Shown here piece by piece: positions 25,479 through 34,552 of a DNA stretch of 64,000 bases. The position numbers and the translations under genes are program-made. The notes under the pieces are model-generated. The model saw only the letters and a list, made by a program, of their open reading frames with translations. It was not told the origin of the DNA and ran no database searches. Each line of letters starts with the position of its first letter. Within the stretch, counting starts at the first letter, position 1. Origin of the DNA: Pseudomonas sp. Irchel s3b2 (GTDB lineage Bacteria > Pseudomonadota > Gammaproteobacteria > Pseudomonadales > Pseudomonadaceae); the NCBI RefSeq assembly GCF_900187445.1, contig NZ_FYEB01000001.1, forward strand, positions 1,116,001 through 1,180,000. The letters run 5' to 3'.

Positions 25479-26939
25479 TTACAACACCGAAGCCGTAGTC
25501 GGCAGTTTCGGCTGGCGATACAGGTCCAGCAGCACCTGATCCAGCACCGAGGAGGCGCCAAATGGTGCCTTGTCGTTGAGGATTGCCACCACTGCCCAGG
25601 TATTGCCATTGATGTCGCGGCTGTAGCCGGAAATGGCGCGCACGGTGTTCAAGGTACCGGTCTTGACGTGGGCTTCACCGCGCATCGCGGTGGTCTTCAG
25701 GCGTTTGCGCATGGTGCCGTCGGTGCCGGCAATCGGCATCGAGCTGATGAACTCGGCGGAGTACGGGCTGCGCCACGCGGCTTGCAACATTGCAGCCATC
25801 TCACGCGCACTCACCCGCTCGGAGCGGGACAGGCCGGAGCCGTTCTCCATCACCAGGTGCGGCGCGGTGATGCCTTTCTGCGCCAGCCATTGACGCACCA
25901 CGCGTTGGGCGGCCTTGGCGTCATCACCATCGGCATCGGTGCGGAACTTCTGGCCAAGGCTCAGGAACAACTGCTGAGCCATGGTGTTGTTACTGTATTT
26001 GTTGATGTCGCGAATGATTTCCGCCAGATCTGGGGAGTAGGCCCGGGCCAGCACCTTGGCGTTGCTCGGCGTCGGCGCCAGACGATCCTGGCCCTGGATG
26101 CTGCCGCCCAATTCCTTCCAGATCGCCCGCACGGCGCCGGCGGTGTAGGTCGCGTGGTCGAGCAGCGACAGGTAGGTCTGGGAACTGCAACCTTCGCCCA
26201 ACTGGCCGCCGACGGTCACGGTGACGCTGCCATCAGCCTGGGTCACCGGGTTGTAGCGCACGCCACCGGTGCATTGCTTGGAGTTGAGCGCCTTGACCTG
26301 ATTGTCGATGCGGATGCTGGCAATCGGCGGCTCGACTGATACCAGGACCTTGCCCGAGTCGTTGCGAGCAACGAAGCGCAAGGCCTTGAGGTTGACCAGC
26401 AGCGCGTCGGGTTTGACCAGGAACGGTTTGTTTTCGTCATTGCCATCGTCGTTGAATTCAGGCAGTTGCGGTTGCACGAAGAAGCCGCGGTCCAGCACCA
26501 GGTCGCCGGTGACCTGGGTCACGCCGTTGGCGCGCAAATCGCGCATCAGCAGCCAGAGTTTTTCCATGTTCAGCTTCGGATCGCCGCCACCCTTGAGGTA
26601 GAGGTTGCCGTTGAGGATGCCACCGCTGAGGGTGCCATCGGTGTAGAACTCGGTTTTCCACTGATGGTTCGGGCCAAGCATTTCCAGCGCAGCATACGTG
26701 GTCACCAGCTTCATGGTCGAGGCCGGGTTAACCGAAACGTCAGCGTTATGAATGGTTGGGGTGCCCGGGCCATTGAGTGGGATCATCACCAGCGACAGAG
26801 CACTGTCCTGCAACTTGCTGGCCTTGAGGGCCTTTTCGACGTTGGGCGACAGGGCGGTGTTGATCGAAGCGGCGGAAACGGGAAGGGCCAGGGGCAGAAG
26901 AAGACTTGCCAGCAGCAATGGACGCAAAGATTTGATCAT
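25479..26939 (-). CDS. dacB: D-alanyl-D-alanine carboxypeptidase/endopeptidase (PBP4)
   Basis: A 486-residue periplasmic penicillin-binding protein of the DacB class, which trims and opens peptidoglycan cross-links. A signal peptide (residues 1-23) ends near VSA. All three active-site motifs are present: S74-T-M-K77, S-N-N in INKYSNNTMAQQL, and K-T-G in HVKTGTLN near the C-terminus. The large insert between the first two motifs is typical of the class. The ATG at 26939 begins the signal peptide; the upstream open frame is not signal-like. Confidence 0.95.
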   Translation of the reverse strand: MIKSLRPLLLASLLLPLALPVSAASINTALSPNVEKALKASKLQDSALSLVMIPLNGPGTPTIHNADVSVNPASTMKLVTTYAALEMLGPNHQWKTEFYTDGTLSGGILNGNLYLKGGGDPKLNMEKLWLLMRDLRANGVTQVTGDLVLDRGFFVQPQLPEFNDDGNDENKPFLVKPDALLVNLKALRFVARNDSGKVLVSVEPPIASIRIDNQVKALNSKQCTGGVRYNPVTQADGSVTVTVGGQLGEGCSSQTYLSLLDHATYTAGAVRAIWKELGGSIQGQDRLAPTPSNAKVLARAYSPDLAEIIRDINKYSNNTMAQQLFLSLGQKFRTDADGDDAKAAQRVVRQWLAQKGITAPHLVMENGSGLSRSERVSAREMAAMLQAAWRSPYSAEFISSMPIAGTDGTMRKRLKTTAMRGEAHVKTGTLNTVRAISGYSRDINGNTWAVVAILNDKAPFGASSVLDQVLLDLYRQPKLPTTASVL

Positions 26940-27173
26940 CTGAAATAAAACCCTACAGCCGAGGGGAACAAAGACGAGGGCATGGAGATAAATTCCCTCA
27001 GTGGTCATGAAAGTGTCGGCATTATGCCCCAAGGTGTAATGGCTTGTGCCTTACTCCGGTCTTCTAATCCGCTATTTTTTTACCGACGGTAGGCGTAGCG
27101 CCGTTCTGAGGCGGGCAATCGGCGCCTTAAACTGCTAAAGTGCGGCCCGTTATTACTTTTGAGGATTGTTCCA

Positions 27174-27518
27174 ATGGCGACTAACCGTTCCCAGCGTCTG
27201 CGCAAAAAATTGTGCGTCGATGAATTTCAAGAGCTGGGTTTCGAACTGAACCTGGATTTCAAAGAAGATTTGGCTGATGAAGCCATTGATGCTTTCCTCG
27301 ACGCTTTCCTGAAAGAAGCCATGGAAGCCAACGGTCTGGGCTATGTGGGCGGCGACGACTTCGGTCTGGTTTGCCTGCAGAAGCGTGGCTCGGTTTCCGA
27401 AGAGCAGCGTGCCGCTGTTGAAGCCTGGCTCAAAGGCCGCAGCGAACTGACCGAAGCAACCGTCAGCCCGCTGATCGACGTCTGGTACCCGGAAAAGCCG
27501 ATCAATCCGGTAGCTTGA
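27174..27518 (+). CDS. YggL-type 50S ribosome-binding protein
   Basis: A 114-residue protein of the YggL (DUF469) family. It has the family start ATNRSQRLRKKLCVDEFQE, then FELNL and GLVCLQKRGSVSEEQR. YggL proteins associate with the 50S subunit; their exact role is not settled. It is a single-gene unit with its own strong terminator right behind it. The ATG at 27174 is preferred over an earlier start five codons upstream because it matches the family N-terminus. Confidence 0.9.
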   Translation: MATNRSQRLRKKLCVDEFQELGFELNLDFKEDLADEAIDAFLDAFLKEAMEANGLGYVGGDDFGLVCLQKRGSVSEEQRAAVEAWLKGRSELTEATVSPLIDVWYPEKPINPVA

Positions 27519-27523
27519 TGTTC

Positions 27524-27558
27524 AAAAAAAACGGCGACCCCAGGGTCGCCGTTTTTTT
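27524..27558 (+). terminator. Intrinsic terminator after the yggL-type gene
   Basis: A 9-bp stem (CGGCGACCC with GGGTCGCCG, 2-base loop) with seven A before and seven T after. It is likely to work in both directions. Confidence 0.92.
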
Positions 27559-27799
27559 ATGCCTGCGCCAGGCATAGCGCGTTGCGCGTAAGCGCAACCA
27601 GCTTGGCTATGGTGGCCGGAAAAGAGCCGCGTGGCGCGGCCTGAGAAGCATCGGCCTTTCCTGGCAGTCTCTCAGGTCTGCCGGAACGTTCCGTATGCTT
27701 TAACGGAAATGGATGACATACGCTGATCATCGGATTGGGCAGAATCGGAGGAGGAGCTGCCGCATAACCGGGAGCAGATACACAACAGGGATGTAGGCA

Positions 27800-28879
27800 A
27801 TGACTGACGCCATCAAACAGTACGTCGAAAACGCTAAGCTTTTTACTGAACAGGAAATCAGAATTTTCAGCTTTGATATTAGGCAGTCAATATTGCTTCA
27901 CAGGTTCGCTGAAGAACTGGCCGCCATTGGCGGGCCGCAGGCACAAGGCGCCAAGTCCAAAGCCTCTCTGGCAGCCACCGAATTAAAGTTCTCGTTTTCG
28001 AAAGACCAATGCGAACTACTGGCGGCCTACTCCAATGGCCTTGTTTGCGTGTTGATCTTTGAAGGGCTGCAAAAAATCACTGATGGCAGCCCTCCAAATG
28101 AACTACCAGACCTGACATTCCTGGAAAGTCGATACGACGTCCTTTTCCTGGCGGCCCGTAATCAGATCTTGCTGAAACTGGTGGATAACATTTCCTTTGC
28201 CTATGACATGGACAACGAAGGAAAACTGGTTCGATTGGTGGCCAACTTCAAAGGTGGCGGGCTCATCAAAATCAATGCCGAGCCGGACATCAAAGAACTG
28301 AGTTCCCATTCCGGCCTCGCGCTTGGCCCGCATACCGAGGCGCCTTACTGGTGCGCCATGAACGCGAAAGACGGGCACTCGCCGTCTCCGTCCTCGCTCA
28401 TACTTTCCGCCCTGTGGAACCCGAGCCTGGAACCTACGCGGGTCATCCCGCTGCTTCCCATACTGAAAAAAATCGGCGTCACCAACTGCCTCGCTCTGAC
28501 CACGGGTAACTTCCAATTCACTCGTAGCGACTCCTTTGTCAGTGGCAAAGGGGAAGATGGCCGTAACGTTTCGATTCTGGAGTTTGACGACAAGGTCGGG
28601 TTCGCAGCGCGCTTCAACTCATATCGCTTTTCGGTCAATGACAACGCCTCGAATTTTGTCAAAACGGCCTATGCCGCCCTTTGCCAAGGGGTAAGCGAAG
28701 CAACTCCAGTCGAATACACGCTGACGCAAGAGTCGGCCATGGTCATCAATAACGTCCGATCCCTGCACTGTCGCGATGTCATCAAAGACAACAGACGGGT
28801 CCTGGTACGTATTTTCGGGCTTTCAAAATTTTCTTCCCCTGTCGTTATTTCAGAGGACCCGTTACTGCTGCAGGGCTGA
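27800..28879 (+). CDS. Clavaminate-synthase-like 2-oxoglutarate/Fe(II) oxygenase
   Basis: A 359-residue protein with the marks of the TauD/clavaminate-synthase oxygenase fold. The iron site H-x-E is H178-T-E180 in ALGPHTEAPYW; the distal histidine is H323 in NNVRSLHCRD, where the family has N-R-x-x-H-G-R, and an arginine a few residues on (R333 or R337) would bind 2-oxoglutarate. This resembles the asparagine-oxygenase group, which hydroxylates free amino acids, often for a secondary metabolite. No biosynthetic enzyme lies next to it; a TSUP permease follows after 64 bases, perhaps as a partner. Substrate is unknown. Confidence 0.68.
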   Translation: MTDAIKQYVENAKLFTEQEIRIFSFDIRQSILLHRFAEELAAIGGPQAQGAKSKASLAATELKFSFSKDQCELLAAYSNGLVCVLIFEGLQKITDGSPPNELPDLTFLESRYDVLFLAARNQILLKLVDNISFAYDMDNEGKLVRLVANFKGGGLIKINAEPDIKELSSHSGLALGPHTEAPYWCAMNAKDGHSPSPSSLILSALWNPSLEPTRVIPLLPILKKIGVTNCLALTTGNFQFTRSDSFVSGKGEDGRNVSILEFDDKVGFAARFNSYRFSVNDNASNFVKTAYAALCQGVSEATPVEYTLTQESAMVINNVRSLHCRDVIKDNRRVLVRIFGLSKFSSPVVISEDPLLLQG

Positions 28880-28943
28880 TTTTTTAAGCGTCCAAGCTGC
28901 TAGTCATGTGATTACTGGCCAATAACTAGAAAGAGAGAATGCA

Positions 28944-29735
28944 ATGTCTTGGGATTTAATAGGCATGTTGGCGCTTGTCGCTTTTTTCGCCGGTTTTTTT
29001 GATGCGATTGCCGGTGGTGGGGGCTTGATTACCTTACCTGCATTGTTTCTGGCAGGTGTAGATCCGATCAGTGCCATTGCAACGAACAAGTTCCAGGCCG
29101 CTTCAGCAACAATTTCGGCCACTGTAACCTTTGCTCGCAAAGGAATGATCGAGTGGCGCGAAGGCCGTTTCCTGGTGATCTGCGGGTTTATTGGCGGCGC
29201 CAGTGGTGCCTTGCTGGTCAGCTCTATTGATAAGCGCTATCTGGAAGTTTGCGTGCCTGTCATGCTGATTCTGGTGGCAATCTATTTTGCTTTCTCTCCC
29301 AAACTGGTCAATGAAGATCGACGCAAGAGAATCGGCATTTTGCTTTTTTCGTTTACCGTCGCGCCAATCCTGGGCTTTTACGACGGTATATTTGGCCCCG
29401 GTGTGGGCTCTTTCTTTATTGTCGGGTTTGTACTTCTCTGCGGCTTGGGCATGATGCGGGCCATGAGTTTTACCAAACTTGCCAACGCCTCATGCAACCT
29501 GGGTTCTTTGTCGGTCTTTATTACCAAAGGTGTGATTATTTGGCCGATTGCCATAGCCATGGCTTTGGCGGCCTTCATCGGCGCTCAATTGGGTGCACGA
29601 GCCGCTGTTCGTGTCGGTCCACGGTTGATTAAACCCATGTTGATCGTGGTCTGCTGCGCCTTGGCCATCAAGCTGCTGAGCGTAGAAAGCAATCCTTTGC
29701 GCGTCATGGTCCTTGAATCGTTGGCTTGGTTATGA
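28944..29735 (+). CDS. TSUP (TauE/SafE) family permease
   Basis: A 263-residue inner-membrane protein of about eight helices from the TauE/SafE (DUF81, YfcA-like) family. The first helix pair carries AFFAGFFDAIAGGGGLITLP and the repeat half has GFYDGIFGPGVGSFF, both family signatures. These transporters move sulfur-containing or organic anions. It follows the oxygenase gene by 64 bases on the same strand with an AGAGAGA-type ribosome site, so the two may form an operon. Substrate cannot be told. Confidence 0.88.
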   Translation: MSWDLIGMLALVAFFAGFFDAIAGGGGLITLPALFLAGVDPISAIATNKFQAASATISATVTFARKGMIEWREGRFLVICGFIGGASGALLVSSIDKRYLEVCVPVMLILVAIYFAFSPKLVNEDRRKRIGILLFSFTVAPILGFYDGIFGPGVGSFFIVGFVLLCGLGMMRAMSFTKLANASCNLGSLSVFITKGVIIWPIAIAMALAAFIGAQLGARAAVRVGPRLIKPMLIVVCCALAIKLLSVESNPLRVMVLESLAWL

Positions 29736-29776
29736 TTACCGGTGCGGCGCTGACCACTTGAAGTGTCGATATCGGG

Positions 29777-29880
29777 GATGCCTTCGCGGGCAAGTCGGGT
29801 CGCCGCACCGCTCGCTCCTACAAGGGCTTCGCGCTGAACCTGAGCGAGCAGTGCGGCGATTCGACTTGCCCGCGAAGGGC
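29777..29880. repeat. Inverted REP pair, partly diverged
   Basis: CCTTCGCGGGCAAGTCG and its inverted copy CGACTTGCCCGCGAAGG flank about 70 bases. The CTCGCTCCTACAA end has drifted. It lies between the convergent permease and BenE-type genes. Confidence 0.82.
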
Positions 29881-29883
29881 CCC

Positions 29884-31074
29884 TCAGGCTTTGCGCCAGT
29901 TCAGAATCACCAACGTCAACACTCCCGCCACAATCCCCCAGAATGCCGAACCGATGGAAAACAGCGTCAGCCCCGACGCCGTCACCATAAAGGTGATCAG
30001 CGCTGCTTCCCGTTCCTGCACTTGCGCCATGGCAATGCTCAACCCATTGATGATCGAGCCGAACAGCGCCAGCGCGGCAATCGACAGCACCAACTCTTTA
30101 GGCAATGCGGCAAACAACGCCGCCAGCGTCGCGCCGAACACTCCGGCAATCCCGTAGAAAATCCCGCACCAGACCGCTGCCGTGTAGCGCTTGTTGCGAT
30201 CTTCATGGGCATGCGGCCCGGTGCAGATTGCCGCGCTGATGGCGGCCAGGTTGATCCCATGGGAGCCGAACGGCGCCAACAGCAACGAGGCAATGCCGGT
30301 GGTGGTGATCAGCGGCGAGGCAGGCACGTTGTAGCCGTCGGCGCGCAATACGGCGATGCCCGGCATGTTCTGCGAGGTCATCGCCACCACGAACAGCGGG
30401 ATGCCGATGCTGATGGTCGCGGCCAGGGAGAAATGCGGCGCGGTCCAGACCGGCGTCGCGACTTCCAGATGGAAGCCACTGAAATCCAGCAGCCCCATGA
30501 GCCCTGACAGTGCGGTGCCGATCAACAGCGCGGCCAGCACGGCGTAGCGCGGCGACAGGCGTTTGACCACCAGATAGGTGAAGAACATCCCCAGGACCAG
30601 CGCAGTGCGGTGCTGGGCGGCGACAAAAATCTCGCTGCCGATCTTGAACAGAATTCCCGCCAGCAACGCTGCTGCCAATGAGGCAGGAATCTTTTTCACC
30701 AGCCGTTCGAAACTGCCGGTCAAGCCGCAAATGGTCACCAGTACCGCGCAAGTAATATAGGCGCCAATGGCCTCTCCATAGCTGACCCCGCCCAGGCTGG
30801 TGATCAGCAACGCCGCGCCGGGGGTCGACCAGGCGATGGTGATGGGCGTGCGATAACGCAGGGACAGGCCAATCGAGCACACCGCCATGCCAATCGAGAT
30901 CGCCCAGATCCACGACGAAATCTGCCCGCTGGTCAGCCCCGCCGCTTGCCCGGCCTGGAACATCAGCACCAGTGAGCTGGTGTAGCCGGTCATCATGGCG
31001 ATGAACCCGGCGACGATGGCTGAAGGCGACGTATCGGTCAGGGGGCGAAGCTGCGTGTGCGTGGCGTCGGTCAT
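29884..31074 (-). CDS. BenE-family transporter
   Basis: A 396-residue inner-membrane protein of about eleven to twelve helices from the benzoate/proton symporter (BenE, YdcO) family. Family parts include FIAMMTGYTSSLVLMFQA near the N-terminus, TPGAALL and the central GSHGINLAAISAAICTGP. No benzoate genes are nearby. It lies head to head with the GntR regulator of the purine cluster, so a purine-related or other aromatic substrate is possible but unproven. The ATG at 31074 is chosen because upstream codons fall in a REP repeat. Confidence 0.87.
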   Translation of the reverse strand: MTDATHTQLRPLTDTSPSAIVAGFIAMMTGYTSSLVLMFQAGQAAGLTSGQISSWIWAISIGMAVCSIGLSLRYRTPITIAWSTPGAALLITSLGGVSYGEAIGAYITCAVLVTICGLTGSFERLVKKIPASLAAALLAGILFKIGSEIFVAAQHRTALVLGMFFTYLVVKRLSPRYAVLAALLIGTALSGLMGLLDFSGFHLEVATPVWTAPHFSLAATISIGIPLFVVAMTSQNMPGIAVLRADGYNVPASPLITTTGIASLLLAPFGSHGINLAAISAAICTGPHAHEDRNKRYTAAVWCGIFYGIAGVFGATLAALFAALPKELVLSIAALALFGSIINGLSIAMAQVQEREAALITFMVTASGLTLFSIGSAFWGIVAGVLTLVILNWRKA

Positions 31075-31411
31075 CACGGTGGTGTTCCTTGTTCTGATGA
31101 ACCCTGTAGGAGCGAGGCTTGCCCGCGAAGGCGTCGTGTCATTCAACATTGATATCGACTGACACTACGCCTTCGCGGGCAAGCCTCGCTCCTACAGGGC
31201 ATCGCATTTGGCTGCGGATTCTGCGTTCAAGCCTAAACTGAAAAGTAACCGGTCGTTGCAATACAGCGAAGGCGACAAACAGCCGTACAGTCGTGTTGCC
31301 ACCTTTCATTGTGTACAATCGCGGTGTTTTTTACGCGATACTTGCCAGCGACCCACTGTGCCGTATTACAGTCACGGTCAATTCGCCGCAGTTCTCCCGA
31401 CTCGAGTGCCC
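31075..31411. other. Divergent intergenic region, BenE-type gene to GntR regulator
   Basis: The BenE-proximal third is a REP pair. The rest (31200-31411) is leader and promoter space for the GntR gene. It reads open in one frame but has no protein-like character before the ATG at 31412. No confident promoter pair or operator was found. Confidence 0.4.
31102..31199. repeat. Inverted REP pair
   Basis: CCTGTAGGAGCGAGGCTTGC and its inverted copy are separated by about 40 bases; both ends are intact. It lies 28 bases upstream of the BenE-type start, so it separates that gene from most of the intergenic region. Confidence 0.92.
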
Positions 31412-32176
31412 ATGAACGAACAGTTGCAACCCCTCAAGAAACAACCGCGAGCAGGCAAAGCCGGCCGCAGCGGTACCCAGGACGATATTGTCTACGCGCA
31501 TATCTTCGAGGCCATCCTCGAACAGCGTCTGGCGCCCGGCACCAAGTTGAGCGAAGAAGCGCTGGGGGAAATTTTCGGGGTCAGCCGCACCATCATTCGC
31601 CGCGCGCTGTCGCGTCTGGCCCATGAAAGCGTGGTGTTGCTACGACCGAATCGCGGTGCGGTCGTCGCCAGCCCGAGTGTCGAAGAAGCTCGCCAAGTAT
31701 TCATGGCCCGGCGTCTGGTGGAGAGGGCGATCACCGAACTGGCCGTTCAGCACGCCACCGCCGAGCAAATCGCCGAACTGCGGCAGATGGTCAGCGACGA
31801 GCGCGACAGCTTCTCCCGTGGCGATCGCGGCGCCGGTATCCGGCTGTCGGGCGAGTTCCATCTGAAGTTGGCAGAAGCTGCGAAAAACGCGCCGCTGATC
31901 AGCTTTCAGCGCAGCCTGGTGTCCCAGACCTCGTTGATCATCGCCCAATATGAAAGTGGCAACCGTTCCCACTGTTCCTACGATGAACATACCCAGTTGA
32001 TCAATGCCATCGAAGCCCGGGACGCGACGCTGGCGGTGGACCTGATGATGCATCACATGGACCACATCGACAGCAAACTCAACCTCGACGAAGAAAGTGC
32101 GTCGGATGATTTGCATGCGGTGTTCTCGCATTTGTTGCAGACCAAGAAGCCTGGACGTTCAACAGCCAAGCTTTAA
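31412..32176 (+). CDS. GntR/FadR-type transcriptional regulator
   Basis: A 254-residue regulator with an N-terminal winged helix of the GntR family (about residues 25-95: IFEAILEQRLAPGTKLSEEALGEIFGVSRTIIRRAL) and a C-terminal FCD ligand domain with the metal-binding histidines expected (EFHLKLAEAA, CSYDEH, MMHHMDHI). It is convergent with the guanine deaminase gene and divergent from the BenE-type gene. Control of purine catabolism is likely from position only. The ATG at 31412 is the first that fits the family start; earlier open codons run through intergenic sequence. Confidence 0.87.
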   Translation: MNEQLQPLKKQPRAGKAGRSGTQDDIVYAHIFEAILEQRLAPGTKLSEEALGEIFGVSRTIIRRALSRLAHESVVLLRPNRGAVVASPSVEEARQVFMARRLVERAITELAVQHATAEQIAELRQMVSDERDSFSRGDRGAGIRLSGEFHLKLAEAAKNAPLISFQRSLVSQTSLIIAQYESGNRSHCSYDEHTQLINAIEARDATLAVDLMMHHMDHIDSKLNLDEESASDDLHAVFSHLLQTKKPGRSTAKL

Positions 32177-32215
32177 GTCAGACCGCGTTGCACCGATGGC
32201 TTTCTGACAGGCAAT

Positions 32216-32253
32216 AAAAATCCCCCGGACTGAAAAGCGACGGGGGATTTTTT
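32216..32253 (+). terminator. Bidirectional terminator between gntR and guaD
   Basis: AAAAATCCCCCG and CGGGGGATTTTTT pair around a 13-base loop, giving a G/C-rich stem with T tracts on both strands between two convergent genes. Confidence 0.9.
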
Positions 32254-32266
32254 ATGCCCGAAAGAT

Positions 32267-33571
32267 TTAGCGCTGATGCACCAGATTCCCCGCCGCATAC
32301 GTCTGCAGCACCGTCCGGTCATCCCCCAGCGTCATCAATACAAACAACGTCTCGGCAATGTTGTTGGCCTGCTTCAGGCGATAACCAAGCAACGGCGTGG
32401 CGTTGTAGTCCAGCACCAGGAAGTCCGCGTCGGTGCCCGGTTGCAGGGTACCGATCTTGTCCTCCAGTCGTAGCGCGCGGGCACCGCCGAGGGTGGCCAG
32501 GTACAGCGATTTGAACGGGCTCAGTCGCGCGCCTTGAAGCTGCATGACTTTGTAGGCTTCGTTCAGGGTTTGCAGCAGCGAGAAACTGGTCCCGCCACCA
32601 ACGTCCGTGCCCAGGCCGACATTCAGTTTGTGTTTCTCGGCCATCGGCAGATTGAACAGGCCGCTACCGAGGAACAGGTTCGAGGTCGGGCAGAACGCAA
32701 TCGCTGAACCCGTCTGCGCCAGTCGCGCACATTCGTCGTCGCACAGGTGCACACCGTGGGCGAACACCGAGCGCTCGCCGAGCAATTGATAGTGATCGTA
32801 GACATCCAGGTAGCCCTTGCGCTCCGGGAACAGCGCCTTGACCCACTCGACTTCCTTGAGGTTTTCGCTGATGTGAGTCTGCATGTACAAGCCGGTGTAT
32901 TCGCTGAGCAACTGACCGGCGAGGGTCAATTGTTCCGGGGTGCTGGTCGGCGCGAAGCGCGGGGTGACCGCGTAGTGCAGGCGGCCCTTGCCGTGCCAGC
33001 GTTCGATCAGCGCCTTGCTTTCGACATAGCTCGATTCGGCGGTGTCGGTCAGGTAGTCCGGCGCGTTGCGGTCCATCATCACCTTGCCGGCGATCATCCG
33101 CAGGTCCAACTGTTCGGCTGCCTCGAAAAACGAGTTCACCGACTGCGGATGCACGCTGCCGAACACCAGTGCAGTGGTGGTGCCGTTGCGCAGCAGTTCC
33201 TTGATGAAAATATCCGCGACTTCATCTGCATGGGCCTTGTCGGCGAACTGACTTTCGCACGGGAAGGTGTAGGTGTTGAGCCAGTCCAGCAGTTGCGCGC
33301 CATAGGCACCGACCATGCCGGTTTGCGGCAAATGGATGTGGGTGTCGATGAAGCCGGGGGTGATCAGTGCGTCCTGATAATGGGTGATCTCGATGTCGGC
33401 TGGCAGGGTCGGCAGCAATTCGCTGGCGTGGCCGATGGCGCTGATCTGGCCATTATCGACCACTAGCAGGCCGTCTTCGAAATACTCGTATGAGGCTTCG
33501 ATACCCACTTCGGCGGGGTCGGCGATACTGTGCAGGAGGGCGGCGCGGTAGGCTTTGCGAGTCTGGGGCAT
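32267..33571 (-). CDS. guaD: Guanine deaminase
   Basis: A 434-residue amidohydrolase that turns guanine into xanthine. Metal ligands are in FIDTHIHLPQ (His-x-His), with further histidines in THISEN and AHGVHL and the aspartate in GLGTDVGGG. The guanine deaminase signature YGAQLLDWLNTYTFPCE is complete. It lies 8 bases after xdhC in the same direction, so xanthine made here feeds the xanthine dehydrogenase encoded upstream. The ATG at 33571 is chosen; a TTG four codons earlier overlaps the xdhC stop. Confidence 0.95.
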   Translation of the reverse strand: MPQTRKAYRAALLHSIADPAEVGIEASYEYFEDGLLVVDNGQISAIGHASELLPTLPADIEITHYQDALITPGFIDTHIHLPQTGMVGAYGAQLLDWLNTYTFPCESQFADKAHADEVADIFIKELLRNGTTTALVFGSVHPQSVNSFFEAAEQLDLRMIAGKVMMDRNAPDYLTDTAESSYVESKALIERWHGKGRLHYAVTPRFAPTSTPEQLTLAGQLLSEYTGLYMQTHISENLKEVEWVKALFPERKGYLDVYDHYQLLGERSVFAHGVHLCDDECARLAQTGSAIAFCPTSNLFLGSGLFNLPMAEKHKLNVGLGTDVGGGTSFSLLQTLNEAYKVMQLQGARLSPFKSLYLATLGGARALRLEDKIGTLQPGTDADFLVLDYNATPLLGYRLKQANNIAETLFVLMTLGDDRTVLQTYAAGNLVHQR

Positions 33572-33579
33572 GGGGGTTC

Positions 33580-34425
33580 TCAATGGGAAGCCTGACTGCG
33601 GCGTGAAGCAGGCAGCAGTTTGGCGATCGATGATCCGGCGCTGGCAGTGTGCCGGCCGAAATTCGCGTTATAGGTGGCGATGATTTCGCCGGCGATGGAG
33701 ATGGCGATTTCCACAGGCAACTTGCCTTTGACTTCGCCGATACCCATCGGGCAGCGCATGCGTTGCAGCACGCTGCTGTCGAAACCGCGATCACGCAGGC
33801 GGTGTTCGAACTTCACTCGTTTGGTCTTCGAACCGATCAGGCCGAAGTAGGCGAAGTCGTTGCGCTTGAGGATCGCGGCGGTGAGTTCGAGATCAAGCTG
33901 GTGGTTGTGGGTCATGACGATGCAGTAGCTGCCGGCGGGCAGATCATCGACTTCATCCAGCGGTTCTTCGGTGACGATTTTGCGTACGCCGTGGGGAATC
34001 TGTTCGGGGAACTCGGCTTCCCGTGAGTCGATCCAGCGCACCCGGCAGGGCAGGCTGGCGAGCAGCGGCACCAGCGCCCGACCGACGTGCCCAGCGCCAA
34101 ACACGGCAATCTGCGCCTGAACCTGGCCCATCGGTTCGAACAGCAATACGGTCACGCCACCGCAGCACTGGCCCAGGCTGGCGCCGAGGCTGAAGCGCTC
34201 CAGATGGGTGTCCTGCCGACCGCTGGCCAGCATCTCGCGGCCGATCTGCATGGCCTTGTATTCCAGATGCCCGCCACCGATGGTGTCGAACGTTTGCGTG
34301 GCGTTGATGACCATTTTTGAGCCGGCATTACGCGGCGTCGAGCCGAGCTCTTCGATGATGGTCACCAACACGCAGGGCTCACCTCGGGTTTGCAGGTCGG
34401 CGAGGGCGTCGATCCAGTTGTACAT
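33580..34425 (-). CDS. xdhC: XdhC molybdenum cofactor insertion protein
   Basis: A 281-residue XdhC protein, which binds and sulfurates molybdenum cofactor and hands it to XdhB. The N-terminal XdhC domain has the pattern VLVTIIEELGSTPRNAGSKM and the cysteine-containing GQCCGG; the C-terminal Rossmann domain has FGAGHVGRALVPLL and YFGLIGSKTKR. It lies between xdhB and guaD on the same strand. A 113-base repeat element separates it from xdhB. Confidence 0.95.
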   Translation of the reverse strand: MYNWIDALADLQTRGEPCVLVTIIEELGSTPRNAGSKMVINATQTFDTIGGGHLEYKAMQIGREMLASGRQDTHLERFSLGASLGQCCGGVTVLLFEPMGQVQAQIAVFGAGHVGRALVPLLASLPCRVRWIDSREAEFPEQIPHGVRKIVTEEPLDEVDDLPAGSYCIVMTHNHQLDLELTAAILKRNDFAYFGLIGSKTKRVKFEHRLRDRGFDSSVLQRMRCPMGIGEVKGKLPVEIAISIAGEIIATYNANFGRHTASAGSSIAKLLPASRRSQASH

Positions 34426-34439
34426 GTTTCACCTCTCAA

Positions 34440-34552
34440 GATCGTTCCCACGCTCTGCGTGGGAATGCATCTCTGGACGCTCCGCGTCCGCTGTTCACAA
34501 TGCGACGCAGAGCGTCGCGGGCGACATTCCCACGCAGAGCGTGGGAACGATC
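34440..34552. repeat. GATCGTTCCCACGC-family element (113 bases)
   Basis: GATCGTTCCCACGCTCTGCG at one end and its inverted copy at the other enclose further inverted parts (GGACGCTCCGCGTCC and GCGACGCAGAGCGTCGC). It lies inside the xdhB-xdhC gap, and the xdhB stop codon is formed by its last bases. Confidence 0.9.
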
